A stretch of DNA of 64,000 nucleotides from Flavobacterium sp. SLB02. Its GTDB lineage: Bacteria; Bacteroidota; Bacteroidia; Flavobacteriales; Flavobacteriaceae. Shown here piece by piece: positions 51,315 to 59,695 of the stretch. Numbering within the stretch: position 1 is the first letter of the stretch; each line of letters starts with the position of its first letter. The position numbers and the translations under genes are program-made. Where the stretch lies: positions 6,052,518-6,116,517 of the forward strand of contig NZ_CP045928.1 of NCBI RefSeq assembly GCF_009664855.1. Direction: 5' to 3'. The notes under the pieces were generated by a model that worked only from the letters and a program-made list of their open reading frames with translations, searched no databases and was not told the origin of the DNA.

Positions 51315-51659
51315 TTAAGAATGAAACTCAGAACTATCCTCAGGCGTTTCTTTCCTCTCAAACATTCCGTAATCGCGAACAACTGTGGCAATTCTTAAAT
51401 GGTAGTCTTTAAAAACTTCATTTCGGCCTTTTGCCTGTGCGTGACGGTGCATTTCGAGATTTCGCCATTGCTGGATGCTTTCTTCATCTTTCCAAAAAGA
51501 TAAGGATAGAACTTTCTCAGGATCGCTAAAACTCTGAAAACGTTCTATCGAAATAAATCCGTCGATATAGTCTAATTCTGGTCGCAGACTTGCGGCGATG
51601 TTCAGATATTCTTCTTTTTTTCCTTCGTTAGGGATTACTTCAAAAATTACTGCTATCAT
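51315..51659 (-). CDS. Antibiotic biosynthesis monooxygenase (ABM) domain protein
   Basis: A 114-residue ferredoxin-like fold protein with the ABM pattern: I-A-V-I-F-E-V-I-P-N-E-G-K-K-E-E-Y, Y-I-D-G-F-I-S-I-E-R-F, L-S-L-S-F-W-K-D-E-E-S-I-Q-Q-W and M-H-R-H-A-Q-A-K-G-R. Such proteins include heme-degrading and quinone-modifying monooxygenases; the exact reaction cannot be told. It is divergent from an ArsR-family regulator gene 208 bases away, a common arrangement for a small enzyme and its regulator. Confidence 0.85.
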   Translation of the reverse strand: MIAVIFEVIPNEGKKEEYLNIAASLRPELDYIDGFISIERFQSFSDPEKVLSLSFWKDEESIQQWRNLEMHRHAQAKGRNEVFKDYHLRIATVVRDYGMFERKETPEDSSEFHS

Positions 51660-51841
51660 ATTTTGTTTTTTATTTTATCGCATCCAGATACTTTAGCTAA
51701 TCTGGCATTAATCAAGGGTTCGTATTTTATATTATTTTCTAAAAGTGTAATCGTTTTATATTCATGAAATAAAAACCATAAAACTTCACTAGGCTGACGG
51801 AATAAAGCAAAGTTATTTAACTTTACAAAAGAATACTTCAT
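51656..51841 (-). CDS. Possible small ORF upstream of the ABM gene
   Basis: A 61-residue frame that overlaps the ABM start as ATGA. It contains F-A-L-F-R-Q-P-S-E-V-L-W-F-L-F-H-E-Y, which reads like protein, but no family is recognised. It fills the intergenic region where the two divergent promoters must lie. A minus-strand TAACTTTG near 51810 lies inside it. I regard it as doubtful. Confidence 0.25.
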   Translation of the reverse strand: MKYSFVKLNNFALFRQPSEVLWFLFHEYKTITLLENNIKYEPLINARLAKVSGCDKIKNKI

Positions 51842-51867
51842 TCTATATTTAACTATGGAAACCTAAA

Positions 51868-52548
51868 ATGGAAGATCAATTTATAAAAGCGGCAGGATTA
51901 ATTGGAGACGCCACGCGTGCAGCCATTATGTGGACATTGTTAGACGGAAGAGCTTTTACAGCCACAGAGCTTTCGATTGCTGTAAATACATCGCCGCAAA
52001 ATATGAGTATGCATTTGGGTAAACTTCTTGAGGCAAATTTACTGACTGTCAAAAAACAAGGCCGACATAAATATTATAGATTTTCGAGTAAAGAAGTAGC
52101 CTACGTTGTTGAAGCTATGGCTAATCTTATCCCCAAGCCGGAGATTTCTTCAAAAAAGAAAACCGAAAATTATCCTCCCGTAAAATATTGCCGAACGTGT
52201 TATGATCATCTGGCGGGTAAAATAGGAGTGGCTTTAGCCGATAGTTTAGTAGAACAAAAAGTAATAATCGAAAAGAATAGTACTTTCGAAATTAGTCCCG
52301 AAGGAGAAAAATGGTTTTCAGATTTTGGAATTAATTTAGAAGAAGCTCAAAAGCAAAAAAGAATATTCTTAAAACCTTGCCTTGACTGGAGCGAAAGACG
52401 ATATCATATCGCAGGATCAGTAGGAACTTTGTTGTTGAATAAAATGCTGGAGAAAGACTGGATCAGAAAAACCAAAGATTCAAGGGCAATCATAATAACA
52501 GGAAAAGGCGAAAAAGAAATGTTGAAGTCTTTTAAAATAGTTGTTTAG
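51868..52548 (+). CDS. ArsR family winged-helix transcriptional regulator
   Basis: A 226-residue regulator. The N-terminal ArsR-type winged helix (L-I-G-D-A-T-R-A-A-I-M-W-T-L-L-D-G-R-A-F-T, then S-P-Q-N-M-S-M-H-L-G-K-L and K-K-Q-G-R-H-K-Y-Y-R) is followed by a C-terminal domain of about 120 residues with the conserved Y-C-R-T-C-Y-D-H-L-A-G-K and L-K-P-C-L-D-W-S-E-R-R. The cysteines of the second domain could sense metal or redox state; this is inference. It is divergent from the ABM monooxygenase gene, its probable target. Confidence 0.88.
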   Translation: MEDQFIKAAGLIGDATRAAIMWTLLDGRAFTATELSIAVNTSPQNMSMHLGKLLEANLLTVKKQGRHKYYRFSSKEVAYVVEAMANLIPKPEISSKKKTENYPPVKYCRTCYDHLAGKIGVALADSLVEQKVIIEKNSTFEISPEGEKWFSDFGINLEEAQKQKRIFLKPCLDWSERRYHIAGSVGTLLLNKMLEKDWIRKTKDSRAIIITGKGEKEMLKSFKIVV

Positions 52549-52821
52549 ATTTGCCACAAAGACACAAAGGCACTAAGTTTTATTTTCATTTTACGCTGAA
52601 AAAAGAAAAACTTAAAACAAAATAAATAGCTAATAATGATACGCAGATGACGCGGATTTGCATTGCAAAAACGCAGATTTAAACGGATTTTTTTCTTTAC
52701 AATCCTCTATTCTCAATCTTGTCATCCTGAGGAACGAAGAATCACACTAGAAACTCCGCAGAGAATATACAATACAATTAGAATGAAAAAAAAAACTCTG
52801 ATCCTTAGCGACTGAGCGGCA
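52549..52821. repeat. Intergenic region packed with repeat fragments
   Basis: In order: a CACAAAGACACAAAGGCACT stretch (52553), an ACGCAGATGACGCGG / ACGCAGATTTAAACGG direct repeat (52638-52690), a half copy of the GTCATCCTGAGGAACGAAG element (52721-52770) and a CTTAGCGACTGAGCGGC step (52802). No ORF. Confidence 0.65.
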
Positions 52822-53682
52822 TTAAGCCTTTTCTACAGAAAACAAAAACTCAATTACTTTCTCATACAATTCATCATCATGCATACCATGGCCTAAACCT
52901 TCAGTTTCTATAAACTGACTATTCTTCCAGTTACTGGCAATTTTTCGACCTTCTTCAAAAGCAACAATCTTATCTGAAGTATCATGAGCGATAAAACCGG
53001 CAACATTAAATTGTGATGCGAATTTTTGTGCGGAGAAATCCCCAATTTTAAAATTGAAACGATTGATGAATTTAGTTTCAAGAAGTGAAAACATCTTAGT
53101 ATTCAGACTCAACATGGCAATATAATTGTCGATCAGTGTTTTTAAGTCTGATGGCGCTCCAAGAATCACCATTTTATTAATGCTCGTATTCGGGAATAAA
53201 TATTGATGATAAACGCAAGCCGCACCACCAATTGAGTGACCAATAATAATGGTTGGTTGGTATTTCTCGACCGCTTTGTTTATAAATTCAGCATAAAGCG
53301 GAATATTAAATTCCTTACCGCTGCTTTGTCCGTGAGCGGGAGCATCAATAGCAATAATGGTACTTCCGGATTTCTGAAGATGTGGTAATGTTTTTTTCCA
53401 GCGCGAAGCATTACTTTCCCAACCGTGAACGAGAAGAATTTTGGTTTGATTCCCTTTCCATATATACGTCTGAAAATGATGTTCGTTATGATGAAACGTT
53501 TCGGTTTCTGTATTTTTTAATATTTTGGGTAAATCTTCTTTTTGTAATCGACCAACTCTGGGCTGGCTAAAAAGAGCATAAGAAAGTTCAACAGCTTTTT
53601 GTGGGCGAACATAGCTTAAGAAGTTGATATAAGACCCAACCGATTTTAATGTAATGAAACGAATTCCTTTTTTAATTCCCAA
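52822..53682 (-). CDS. Alpha/beta hydrolase
   Basis: A 286-residue hydrolase without signal peptide. The oxyanion region is L-L-V-H-G-W-E-S-N, the nucleophile G-H-S-I-G-G (Ser near 147), the acid in A-H-D-T-S-D-K-I-V and the His in G-L-G-H-G-M. The N-terminal 60 residues hold K-A-V-E-L-S-Y-A-L-F-S-Q-P-R and may be a lid or membrane-near helix. The substrate is unknown; lysophospholipase- or lipase-like esterase activity is possible. Single gene with repeats on both sides. Confidence 0.85.
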   Translation of the reverse strand: MGIKKGIRFITLKSVGSYINFLSYVRPQKAVELSYALFSQPRVGRLQKEDLPKILKNTETETFHHNEHHFQTYIWKGNQTKILLVHGWESNASRWKKTLPHLQKSGSTIIAIDAPAHGQSSGKEFNIPLYAEFINKAVEKYQPTIIIGHSIGGAACVYHQYLFPNTSINKMVILGAPSDLKTLIDNYIAMLSLNTKMFSLLETKFINRFNFKIGDFSAQKFASQFNVAGFIAHDTSDKIVAFEEGRKIASNWKNSQFIETEGLGHGMHDDELYEKVIEFLFSVEKA

Positions 53683-53736
53683 AACTTAATTTTTTTATAA
53701 AGGTAAAAAATAAGATTTTAAACTGGATAAAAATTG

Positions 53737-53827
53737 TTTTGCCACAGATTAAAAGGATTAACACAGATTGAATTACTCAGCTTTGAGATAAAATAATCCT
53801 TTATAATCTTTTTAATCTGTGGCAAAA
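53737..53827. repeat. 91-bp inverted repeat TTTTGCCACAGATTAAAAGG type
   Basis: The 24-bp arms (53737-53760, 53804-53827) are reverse complements with one mismatch; the inner part repeats ACACAGATT. Related steps ACGCAGATTT occur at 52638-52690. Located between two minus-strand genes. Confidence 0.85.
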
Positions 53828-53834
53828 AAAACAA

Positions 53835-53861
53835 AAAAAAAGTCCCGATAAAATCGGGACT
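53835..53861 (-). terminator. Terminator of the coiled-coil protein gene
   Basis: On the minus strand AGTCCCGAT / ATCGGGACT with 3-base loop, followed by T9. Confidence 0.9.
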
Positions 53862-53865
53862 CGTA

Positions 53866-54645
53866 TTAGAATTTAGAGAACAATTGTTCCATTTTTTCTT
53901 TTTCTTCTTCAGCTAATGCGCTGTCAACTAAAATTCTTCCAGAGTGCTCATCAGTAATGATTTTCTTTCTAGAAGCAATTTCTACCTGCGTTTGAGGTGG
54001 AATTGTGAAGAATGATCCTGCAGAAGCTCCTCTTTCGATAGATACAACCGCTAAACCATTACGAACACTACTTCTAATTCTAGTGTAAGCAGCTAATAAT
54101 CTTTCTTCGATCTGAGCAGAATACTCAGCTGATTTCTCAGACAAGAAGATTTCTTCTTTTTGAGTTTCAGCCATAATAGCATCAAGTTCAGATTTTTTAT
54201 GTTTTAAATGAGAACTTTTAGCGTCAAGTTTTTCTTTTAAGTTCGAAGTAACTTCTTTCTTATGTTCGATAGAAGCTTTCATTTCTTTGATTTGCTTTTC
54301 AGCCAATTGAATTTCTAATTCCTGAAATTCAACCTCTTTAGTCAAAGAATTAAATTCTCTGTTATTACGAACTGATTCTTGTTGTTTTGTGTATTTTTTG
54401 ATAACCTCTTTGTGCTCATCAATTGCATTTTTCTTTGCTTTGATAAGATCTTCAATAACCTCAAGTTCACTTTTCAGTTTCTCTGAACGCGTGCTTAAAC
54501 CTGCAACTTCATCTTCTAGATCTTCCACCTCTAAAGGAAGTTCTCCTCTCACGTTTCTGATTTCGTCAATTCTAGAGTCAATAAGCTGTAAATCGTATAT
54601 TGCTCTTAACTTGTCCTCAACACTTAATTCTTTCGTATTCGCCAT
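53866..54645 (-). CDS. C4-type zinc-ribbon family coiled-coil protein without zinc ligands
   Basis: A 259-residue protein, mostly one long helical hairpin (residues 1-190, heptad-rich in E/K/L), followed by the small C-terminal domain of the DUF164/CT398 family (I-P-P-Q-T-Q-V-E-I, S-G-R-I-L-V-D). In the family this domain is a zinc ribbon with two Cys pairs. Here the positions read E-R-G-A-S-A-G-S and T-D-E-H-S-G-R, without a single cysteine, so it cannot bind zinc that way. The family is linked to nucleic acid or membrane-traffic-like roles, but its function is open. nif3 lies 3 bases upstream, so the two are cotranscribed. Confidence 0.88.
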   Translation of the reverse strand: MANTKELSVEDKLRAIYDLQLIDSRIDEIRNVRGELPLEVEDLEDEVAGLSTRSEKLKSELEVIEDLIKAKKNAIDEHKEVIKKYTKQQESVRNNREFNSLTKEVEFQELEIQLAEKQIKEMKASIEHKKEVTSNLKEKLDAKSSHLKHKKSELDAIMAETQKEEIFLSEKSAEYSAQIEERLLAAYTRIRSSVRNGLAVVSIERGASAGSFFTIPPQTQVEIASRKKIITDEHSGRILVDSALAEEEKEKMEQLFSKF

Positions 54646-54648
54646 ATT

Positions 54649-55743
54649 CTATAAGTACTTAACTGGATTTGTATTTTCTTCTGATAAAATGATGGCAAAA
54701 TTAAGGATTTTTTTTCGAAGATAATCAACAATATAGTTTTTTGTATAGCGTTCGCTCTCAAAATGACCAATATCGGCTAAAAGTAGTTGGTTTTCGGCTT
54801 CATAAAATTGATGGTATTTTAAATCGGCAGTCAAAAAAGAATCGGCTCCGGCCATAATTGCATTTTTTATGGCAAAACTTCCTGAGCCTCCCAAAACGGC
54901 AACTTTCCTGATTTTTTTTCCTGTAAAGGCCGAATGACGAATTCCGTTGGCAATCATTTTATTTTTTACAAAAAGCAAAAAATCTTTTTCATCCATTTCT
55001 GTTTCAAATTCACCAATCATTCCCAAGCCAATATTTTGATGGGAGTTTTGTAAATCATAAACTTCATAAGCTACTTCTTCGTAAATATGATTCGCGAAAA
55101 GAGCTTTTAAAATTCGGGATTGTAAATGTTTTTCAAAAACAACTTCAATTTTTATTTCGGTTCCGGTATGTAATTTTCCTCTTTCTCCAATGACAGGATT
55201 ACTGTCTTCATTTCCCTGAAAAGTAAAAAAGCCTTCGGTATTAAAACTACAATTGTCATAATTGCCTATAGTTCCTGCTCCAGCCTGAAACAAGGCGTTT
55301 CGGACGTTATCAGCATTATCAGGAGTAGTGTAAGTAACTAGTTTTTTGATAAAACTCTGTTTCGGAATTAAAACCTTAGTATTCGTTAATCCTAAAGCAT
55401 CACAAAATATTTTATTAACTCCAGCCGAATGATTATCTAAAGCTGTGTGAACGGCATAAATAGCAATATCATTTTTGATGGCTTTCAGGATAGCGCGCTC
55501 TACATAATTTTTACCCGTAATTTTTTTAATTCCGGAGAATAAAATCGGGTGAAAGCAAACTACCAGATTGCAGTTTTTAGCAATGGCTTCATCGATTACA
55601 TTTTCTAAAGCATCATGACAAACTAAAATCCCAGTACTTTCGGTTTCAGCATCGCCAACTAAAAGACCAACATTGTCAAAATCTTCGGCGTAAGCCAAAG
55701 GAGCCATTTCTTCCAGGACTGCTAATATTTCTTTGATTTTCAT
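54649..55743 (-). CDS. Nif3-like dinuclear metal centre protein
   Basis: A 364-residue NIF3 family protein with the middle insertion domain (about 130-230) typical of YqfO-type members. Metal-ligand motifs are F-D-N-V-G-L-L-V-G-D, V-V-C-F-H-P-I-L-F-S-G, A-V-H-T-A-L-D-N and, near the end, D-I-G-H-F-E-S-E. The fold forms hexameric rings; the activity (GTP cyclohydrolase-like hydrolase or metal chaperone) is not settled. Operon with the coiled-coil gene downstream, 3-base gap; this pairing is common in Bacteroidota. Confidence 0.9.
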   Translation of the reverse strand: MKIKEILAVLEEMAPLAYAEDFDNVGLLVGDAETESTGILVCHDALENVIDEAIAKNCNLVVCFHPILFSGIKKITGKNYVERAILKAIKNDIAIYAVHTALDNHSAGVNKIFCDALGLTNTKVLIPKQSFIKKLVTYTTPDNADNVRNALFQAGAGTIGNYDNCSFNTEGFFTFQGNEDSNPVIGERGKLHTGTEIKIEVVFEKHLQSRILKALFANHIYEEVAYEVYDLQNSHQNIGLGMIGEFETEMDEKDFLLFVKNKMIANGIRHSAFTGKKIRKVAVLGGSGSFAIKNAIMAGADSFLTADLKYHQFYEAENQLLLADIGHFESERYTKNYIVDYLRKKILNFAIILSEENTNPVKYL

Positions 55744-55915
55744 TATTCTTTTGTTTCAGGTTTCAAGTTTCAGGTTTTACATTGTAATTTGAAACTTTAA
55801 ATTTGAAACAAATTAACGAAAAATAATATACTTTGAGAGCTTGATGCTTTAGTTAAAAGTTGTTGCCAAGTATAAATAGTTGATACTGGTGGTGTAAATT
55901 ACTGATATTAAATTG

Positions 55916-55934
55916 TACGATTTTCGTATATTTG
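55916..55934 (+). promoter_or_regulatory. Promoter/operator of the toxin-antitoxin pair
   Basis: TACGA-TTT-TCGTA (55916-55928) is a perfect inverted repeat that runs into the -7 element TATATTTG (55927-55934). Overlap with the promoter suggests an autoregulatory binding site. A -33 TTG at the usual distance was not found. Confidence 0.55.
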
Positions 55935-55953
55935 TAGTTCTAAACCTAAAGTC

Positions 55954-56196
55954 ATGACTACAATAAAAGTTAACGAGCAAACGAAGACAGGAAAAGCATT
56001 TATGGCGATGTTTGAAGCTTTTTTTAAAGGTGTTGAAGGTATTGAGATCGTTGAACCAACATATGGAAAGGTTAATGAAGAGCCAAGTATTTACAGCTCT
56101 GAATTTATTGAAAAAGTTAAAAAAGCGGAAGAGAATATTAGACAAGGAAAAACGACAAGATTAAATCCAGATGATATATGGGGAAGTATTTTGTAG
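55954..56196 (+). CDS. Antitoxin, DUF2683-like
   Basis: An 80-residue protein with an N-terminal strand M-T-T-I-K-V-N-E-Q-T-K-T-G-K-A and a C-terminal charged helix (S-E-F-I-E-K-V-K-K-A-E-E-N-I-R-Q-G-K) followed by N-P-D-D-I-W. It resembles the short antitoxin-type proteins, some filed as DUF2683, paired with YoeB/RelE toxins in Bacteroidota. Its end overlaps the toxin start by 19 bases, a strong sign of a toxin-antitoxin pair. The N-terminus probably binds DNA and the tail the toxin. Confidence 0.8.
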   Translation: MTTIKVNEQTKTGKAFMAMFEAFFKGVEGIEIVEPTYGKVNEEPSIYSSEFIEKVKKAEENIRQGKTTRLNPDDIWGSIL

Positions 56197-56459
56197 AATT
56201 TGACGATATTGCTCGTAAAGATTTAAAAAATCACTATAAATCAGAAAATAAAGCTACTATAAAAAAGATTGAAAAAATACTTTTAGAATTGACTGAAACT
56301 CCTTTTTTTGGAGAAGGACAACCGGAGGAATTGAAATATAATTTTAATGGGTATTGGTCTAGAAGGATTAATCAAAAAGACCGAATGATTTATCGAGTAG
56401 AAGAAGAAATTGTGACCGTTATTATAGTTTCTGCAATGGGACATTATTCTGATAAATAA
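56178..56459 (+). CDS. Txe/YoeB family mRNA endoribonuclease toxin
   Basis: A 93-residue RelE-fold toxin. Motifs of YoeB are intact: E-L-T-E-T-P-F-F-G-E-G-Q-P-E-E-L-K, G-Y-W-S-R-R-I-N-Q-K-D-R-M-I-Y-R-V and the terminal M-G-H-Y-S-D-K, which includes the catalytic Glu, Arg and His-Tyr end. YoeB cuts mRNA at the ribosomal A site. The gene overlaps its antitoxin by 19 bases and lies only 3 bases ahead of lpxK, so all three are probably on one message. Confidence 0.92.
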   Translation: MGKYFVEFDDIARKDLKNHYKSENKATIKKIEKILLELTETPFFGEGQPEELKYNFNGYWSRRINQKDRMIYRVEEEIVTVIIVSAMGHYSDK

Positions 56460-56462
56460 TAT

Positions 56463-57485
56463 ATGAACTTACTTCGAAAAATACTTTTTCCTTTCGCCGT
56501 TTTATACGGATTCATTACAAGCATTCGTAATTTTCTTTTTGATAAAGGATTTCTCAAATCGACTTCATTTAATATTTCTGTAATAGCCGTTGGGAATTTA
56601 AGCGTAGGTGGAACCGGGAAAACTCCTCAAATAGAATATTTAATACGGTTATTATCTGATCAATATAAAGTGGCTACTTTAAGCCGTGGTTATAAACGAA
56701 AATCTGAAGGTTTTGTTTTGGCCAGTTCAAGTTCTAATGCAGAAATTCTAGGCGATGAACCTTTTCAGTTTTATCAAAAATTCCCTCATATTCAGGTTGC
56801 AGTGGATGCCAACAGAACAAACGGAATTATACAATTGCTTTCGCAGAATGAAAAGCCAGAGGTTATTTTATTAGATGACGCCTACCAACACCGACAAGTA
56901 AAAGCGGGTTTTTATATTTTATTAAGTTCGTACGGTGATTTATATGCCGATGATTTTATGCTGCCAACGGGAAATCTTCGCGAGAGCAGAAGTGGAGCCA
57001 ATAGGGCAAATATTGTAATTGTTACGAAATGCCCGAAAGATTTGTCAGATACAGAACAAGCAGAAATTCTTTTGAAATTGAAACTGACTTGTTCGCAGCA
57101 AATCTATTTTACGTTTATAGATTACGATGATTATATTTATGGAGAAAATAAAAAAATAGCTGTAAATGAAATAAAATCAGAATCGAAATTGCTTCTTGCA
57201 GGAATTGCAAAACCAACGCCGTTTTTTAATTATTTAAAAAATGAAAATGATGAATGCCTGACTTATCCGGATCATCATAATTTCTCGGAGAGTGATTTAG
57301 AGTCGATTCAGGGTAAAGCGGGTAATAAAAAAATCATTACAACAGAAAAGGATTATGTGCGTTTAAAAGATTCTAAACTGGCTTCGCAATTGTATTATCT
57401 GCCAATAAGAAGTACGTTTATCAATCATCAGCAAAATTTTGACGCAACGATTTTAGAGTATGTTAAATTAAACTCCGAATCTTAG
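56463..57485 (+). CDS. lpxK: Tetraacyldisaccharide 4'-kinase LpxK
   Basis: LpxK adds the 4'-phosphate to lipid A at the inner membrane. The 340-residue protein has an N-terminal membrane helix (about 8-25), a Walker A G-N-L-S-V-G-G-T-G-K-T-P near 48-59, L-S-R-G-Y-K-R-K-S and L-D-D-A-Y-Q-H-R family motifs and an N-L-R-E-S segment. Full length. It follows the YoeB gene by 3 bases and is convergent with the histidine kinase gene. Confidence 0.93.
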   Translation: MNLLRKILFPFAVLYGFITSIRNFLFDKGFLKSTSFNISVIAVGNLSVGGTGKTPQIEYLIRLLSDQYKVATLSRGYKRKSEGFVLASSSSNAEILGDEPFQFYQKFPHIQVAVDANRTNGIIQLLSQNEKPEVILLDDAYQHRQVKAGFYILLSSYGDLYADDFMLPTGNLRESRSGANRANIVIVTKCPKDLSDTEQAEILLKLKLTCSQQIYFTFIDYDDYIYGENKKIAVNEIKSESKLLLAGIAKPTPFFNYLKNENDECLTYPDHHNFSESDLESIQGKAGNKKIITTEKDYVRLKDSKLASQLYYLPIRSTFINHQQNFDATILEYVKLNSES

Positions 57486-57497
57486 CAGCTACAAGAA

Positions 57498-59669
57498 TTA
57501 ATCGAAAAACTTCGCAATAATACTATAAAACTCATCGGGAACAAAAGGTTTTGTAATAACATCATTCATCCCAAAAGATAAAAGCATGTCTCTGTTTTCG
57601 TCAAGCGAAATTGCTGTTAAGGCAATAATTGGGGTTGTTTTATCAAATTCCCTGATTAATTTTGTGGCCGTTGTGCCATTGATTCCGGGTAAATGAACAT
57701 CCATTAAAATCATATCGAACCTTTTTACTTTTAAAAGCTCAACTGCATCTTCGCCATTATCGATTATTTCGCAGGTGATGGCTTTATTTTCTAGCATTTT
57801 TCGAGTAATCATTTGATTGATTTTGTTGTCTTCAATCAATAAAATCGACTTGTGTTTTAATTGTTTGTCGTTATAGGGTTTTGCTTCTTTTACCACTTCC
57901 AAAGGTTCATTGTTAATCTTAAATTTCAATTTAAAGGTAAAAGTAGAACCTTTACCCACTTCACTTTTTAGTTTTATTTCGCCTCCTAAAAGTTCAATCA
58001 GTTTTTTTACGATTGTTAATCCTAAACCAGTTCCGCCATATTTGCGATTGACTTCGATTGAGCCTTGCGAAAAGCTTTCAAAAACAGTTTGCAGTTTGTC
58101 TTCTGGAATACCAATTCCTGTGTCTACAATTTCAAAATAGACTGTAGCGCTATCTTCTTCTTTCGTATATAATTTTGCAATTACATTTACATTGCCGTTT
58201 TGTGTAAATTTTAAAGCATTATTAATTAGGTTTAAAATGATTTGAGAAATCTTAGTAGGATCACCAATTAAATTATCCGGAATAGCATCATCTATTTCAA
58301 GGTTGAAATAGTTTTTGTTGGCCGTTGCTAATTCTTTTAAGGAGCTTTGAATATTGAATAACAACTCTTTTAAATTGAAACTAATATTTTCTATTTCAAC
58401 TTTTGTCGAGTCGATTTTATTAATTTCCAGAATTTCATTGATAAATGTCGTGAGATAGTTTCCTGAAAACTTTAAAGATTCTAGATATTTTAATTGTGTT
58501 TTTTTTGGATTATCCTGAAGAAGTAAATGCGTAATTCCGTTAATAGCATTTAAGGGCGTCCGGAGCTCATGACTTACCGTTGATAGAAATTCGGATCTGG
58601 CTTTTGACGCCTTTTCAGCTTTGTTTTTGGCTAAAATAAGTTCTTTGTTTTTTTCTCTTAAAAGTAAGTTATTCTGATTTCGAATAATATTATTTTTATA
58701 CAATGCTAAGCTTAAAAGAGATAAAATCGAAATAAGTGCAATGGCCAGAATGCTGACCAATTTAGAATAACGATATGTTTTTAACTGAATTTTTTCTTCG
58801 CTTTCGCGTTTAATTGTATTGTTTAAGGATTGATTCTTTTTGAATTTTTCGAACTCATTAAGATCAAGTTTTGCATTTTTTATTTTTAAAATATAATTTT
58901 CTAACTGATAATGCTCATCCAGATAAGAGTAGGCGAGGTCAAAGTTTTTGTTTTTTTTGTAATATTGGCTTATCGCTAAAATGATTTTGGACTTCTGAGC
59001 CAGATTATTGCTTTTTGAATTGTATTCTAAGGCGCTGTCCAGATAAATTATAGCAGAATCATTTCGTTTAAGTTGTGTTTCGATTACCCCTAGTTGGTAA
59101 TAGGCATCAGTCTTAGTTTTTAGGATAGAAGGGGTGTCAGCTCTTTGTGTTATTTCGCGAAAAGATTTTGCAGCAAGAGGTAAATTTTTATTTGCTTTAA
59201 ATGCCATCGCTTTTTGATAGTTCAAAACTTGGGCATGATCAGTCATTTTTAACTGATTCAAAAGCGATTTGGCTTTTTTGTAATAAAGAGCAGCGGTTTC
59301 ATAATCGCCTTTTGCAGTATTAGCTACGCCAATATAGTGCAATGCCAGAACTTTGGTACAAGTTGGTTTTACGCTGTCAAATGAAGCAACACTTTTATGA
59401 AAACTCTTTAGGGCTTCATCGTATTTATGTTGTTTGTAGTAAATTTTTCCAAGCTTAAAAGTTTGATTGGCTAAACCTTCATGTTTGTGATTTGATTCGC
59501 AAAAATTGATAGATTTTTGGGTATAAAAAACAGCTTGGTTGTATTTTTTATTTTCCAGATTTTTATTGACTAATTTGTTGTAATAGGAAACACTGTCCGT
59601 ATTCTTTTTGGATTGAGAATACAAAAATGAATTAAAAAAACAAAAAAGAATAAAAAAGTGGTATTTCAT
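57498..59669 (-). CDS. Hybrid sensor histidine kinase with TPR sensor region
   Basis: A 723-residue hybrid kinase. Signal peptide (ends Y-S-Q-S), a periplasmic TPR region at about 30-265, a coiled segment, one membrane helix at about 302-324, then a HisKA domain with S-T-V-S-H-E-L-R-T-P (phosphoaccepting His367 from this start), HATPase (N-N-A-L-K-F, D-T-G-I-G-I-P, G-G-T-G-L-G-L) and a C-terminal receiver domain (E-D-N-K-I-N, M-D-V-H-L-P-G, K-P-F). The frame opens at a TTG at 59678, but the ATG at 59669 is preferred. No separate regulator with a DNA-binding domain lies nearby. It starts 26 bases behind gap on the same strand. Confidence 0.92.
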   Translation of the reverse strand: MKYHFFILFCFFNSFLYSQSKKNTDSVSYYNKLVNKNLENKKYNQAVFYTQKSINFCESNHKHEGLANQTFKLGKIYYKQHKYDEALKSFHKSVASFDSVKPTCTKVLALHYIGVANTAKGDYETAALYYKKAKSLLNQLKMTDHAQVLNYQKAMAFKANKNLPLAAKSFREITQRADTPSILKTKTDAYYQLGVIETQLKRNDSAIIYLDSALEYNSKSNNLAQKSKIILAISQYYKKNKNFDLAYSYLDEHYQLENYILKIKNAKLDLNEFEKFKKNQSLNNTIKRESEEKIQLKTYRYSKLVSILAIALISILSLLSLALYKNNIIRNQNNLLLREKNKELILAKNKAEKASKARSEFLSTVSHELRTPLNAINGITHLLLQDNPKKTQLKYLESLKFSGNYLTTFINEILEINKIDSTKVEIENISFNLKELLFNIQSSLKELATANKNYFNLEIDDAIPDNLIGDPTKISQIILNLINNALKFTQNGNVNVIAKLYTKEEDSATVYFEIVDTGIGIPEDKLQTVFESFSQGSIEVNRKYGGTGLGLTIVKKLIELLGGEIKLKSEVGKGSTFTFKLKFKINNEPLEVVKEAKPYNDKQLKHKSILLIEDNKINQMITRKMLENKAITCEIIDNGEDAVELLKVKRFDMILMDVHLPGINGTTATKLIREFDKTTPIIALTAISLDENRDMLLSFGMNDVITKPFVPDEFYSIIAKFFD

Positions 59670-59695
59670 GTAATGCAATGCTTTTACAATGAATC

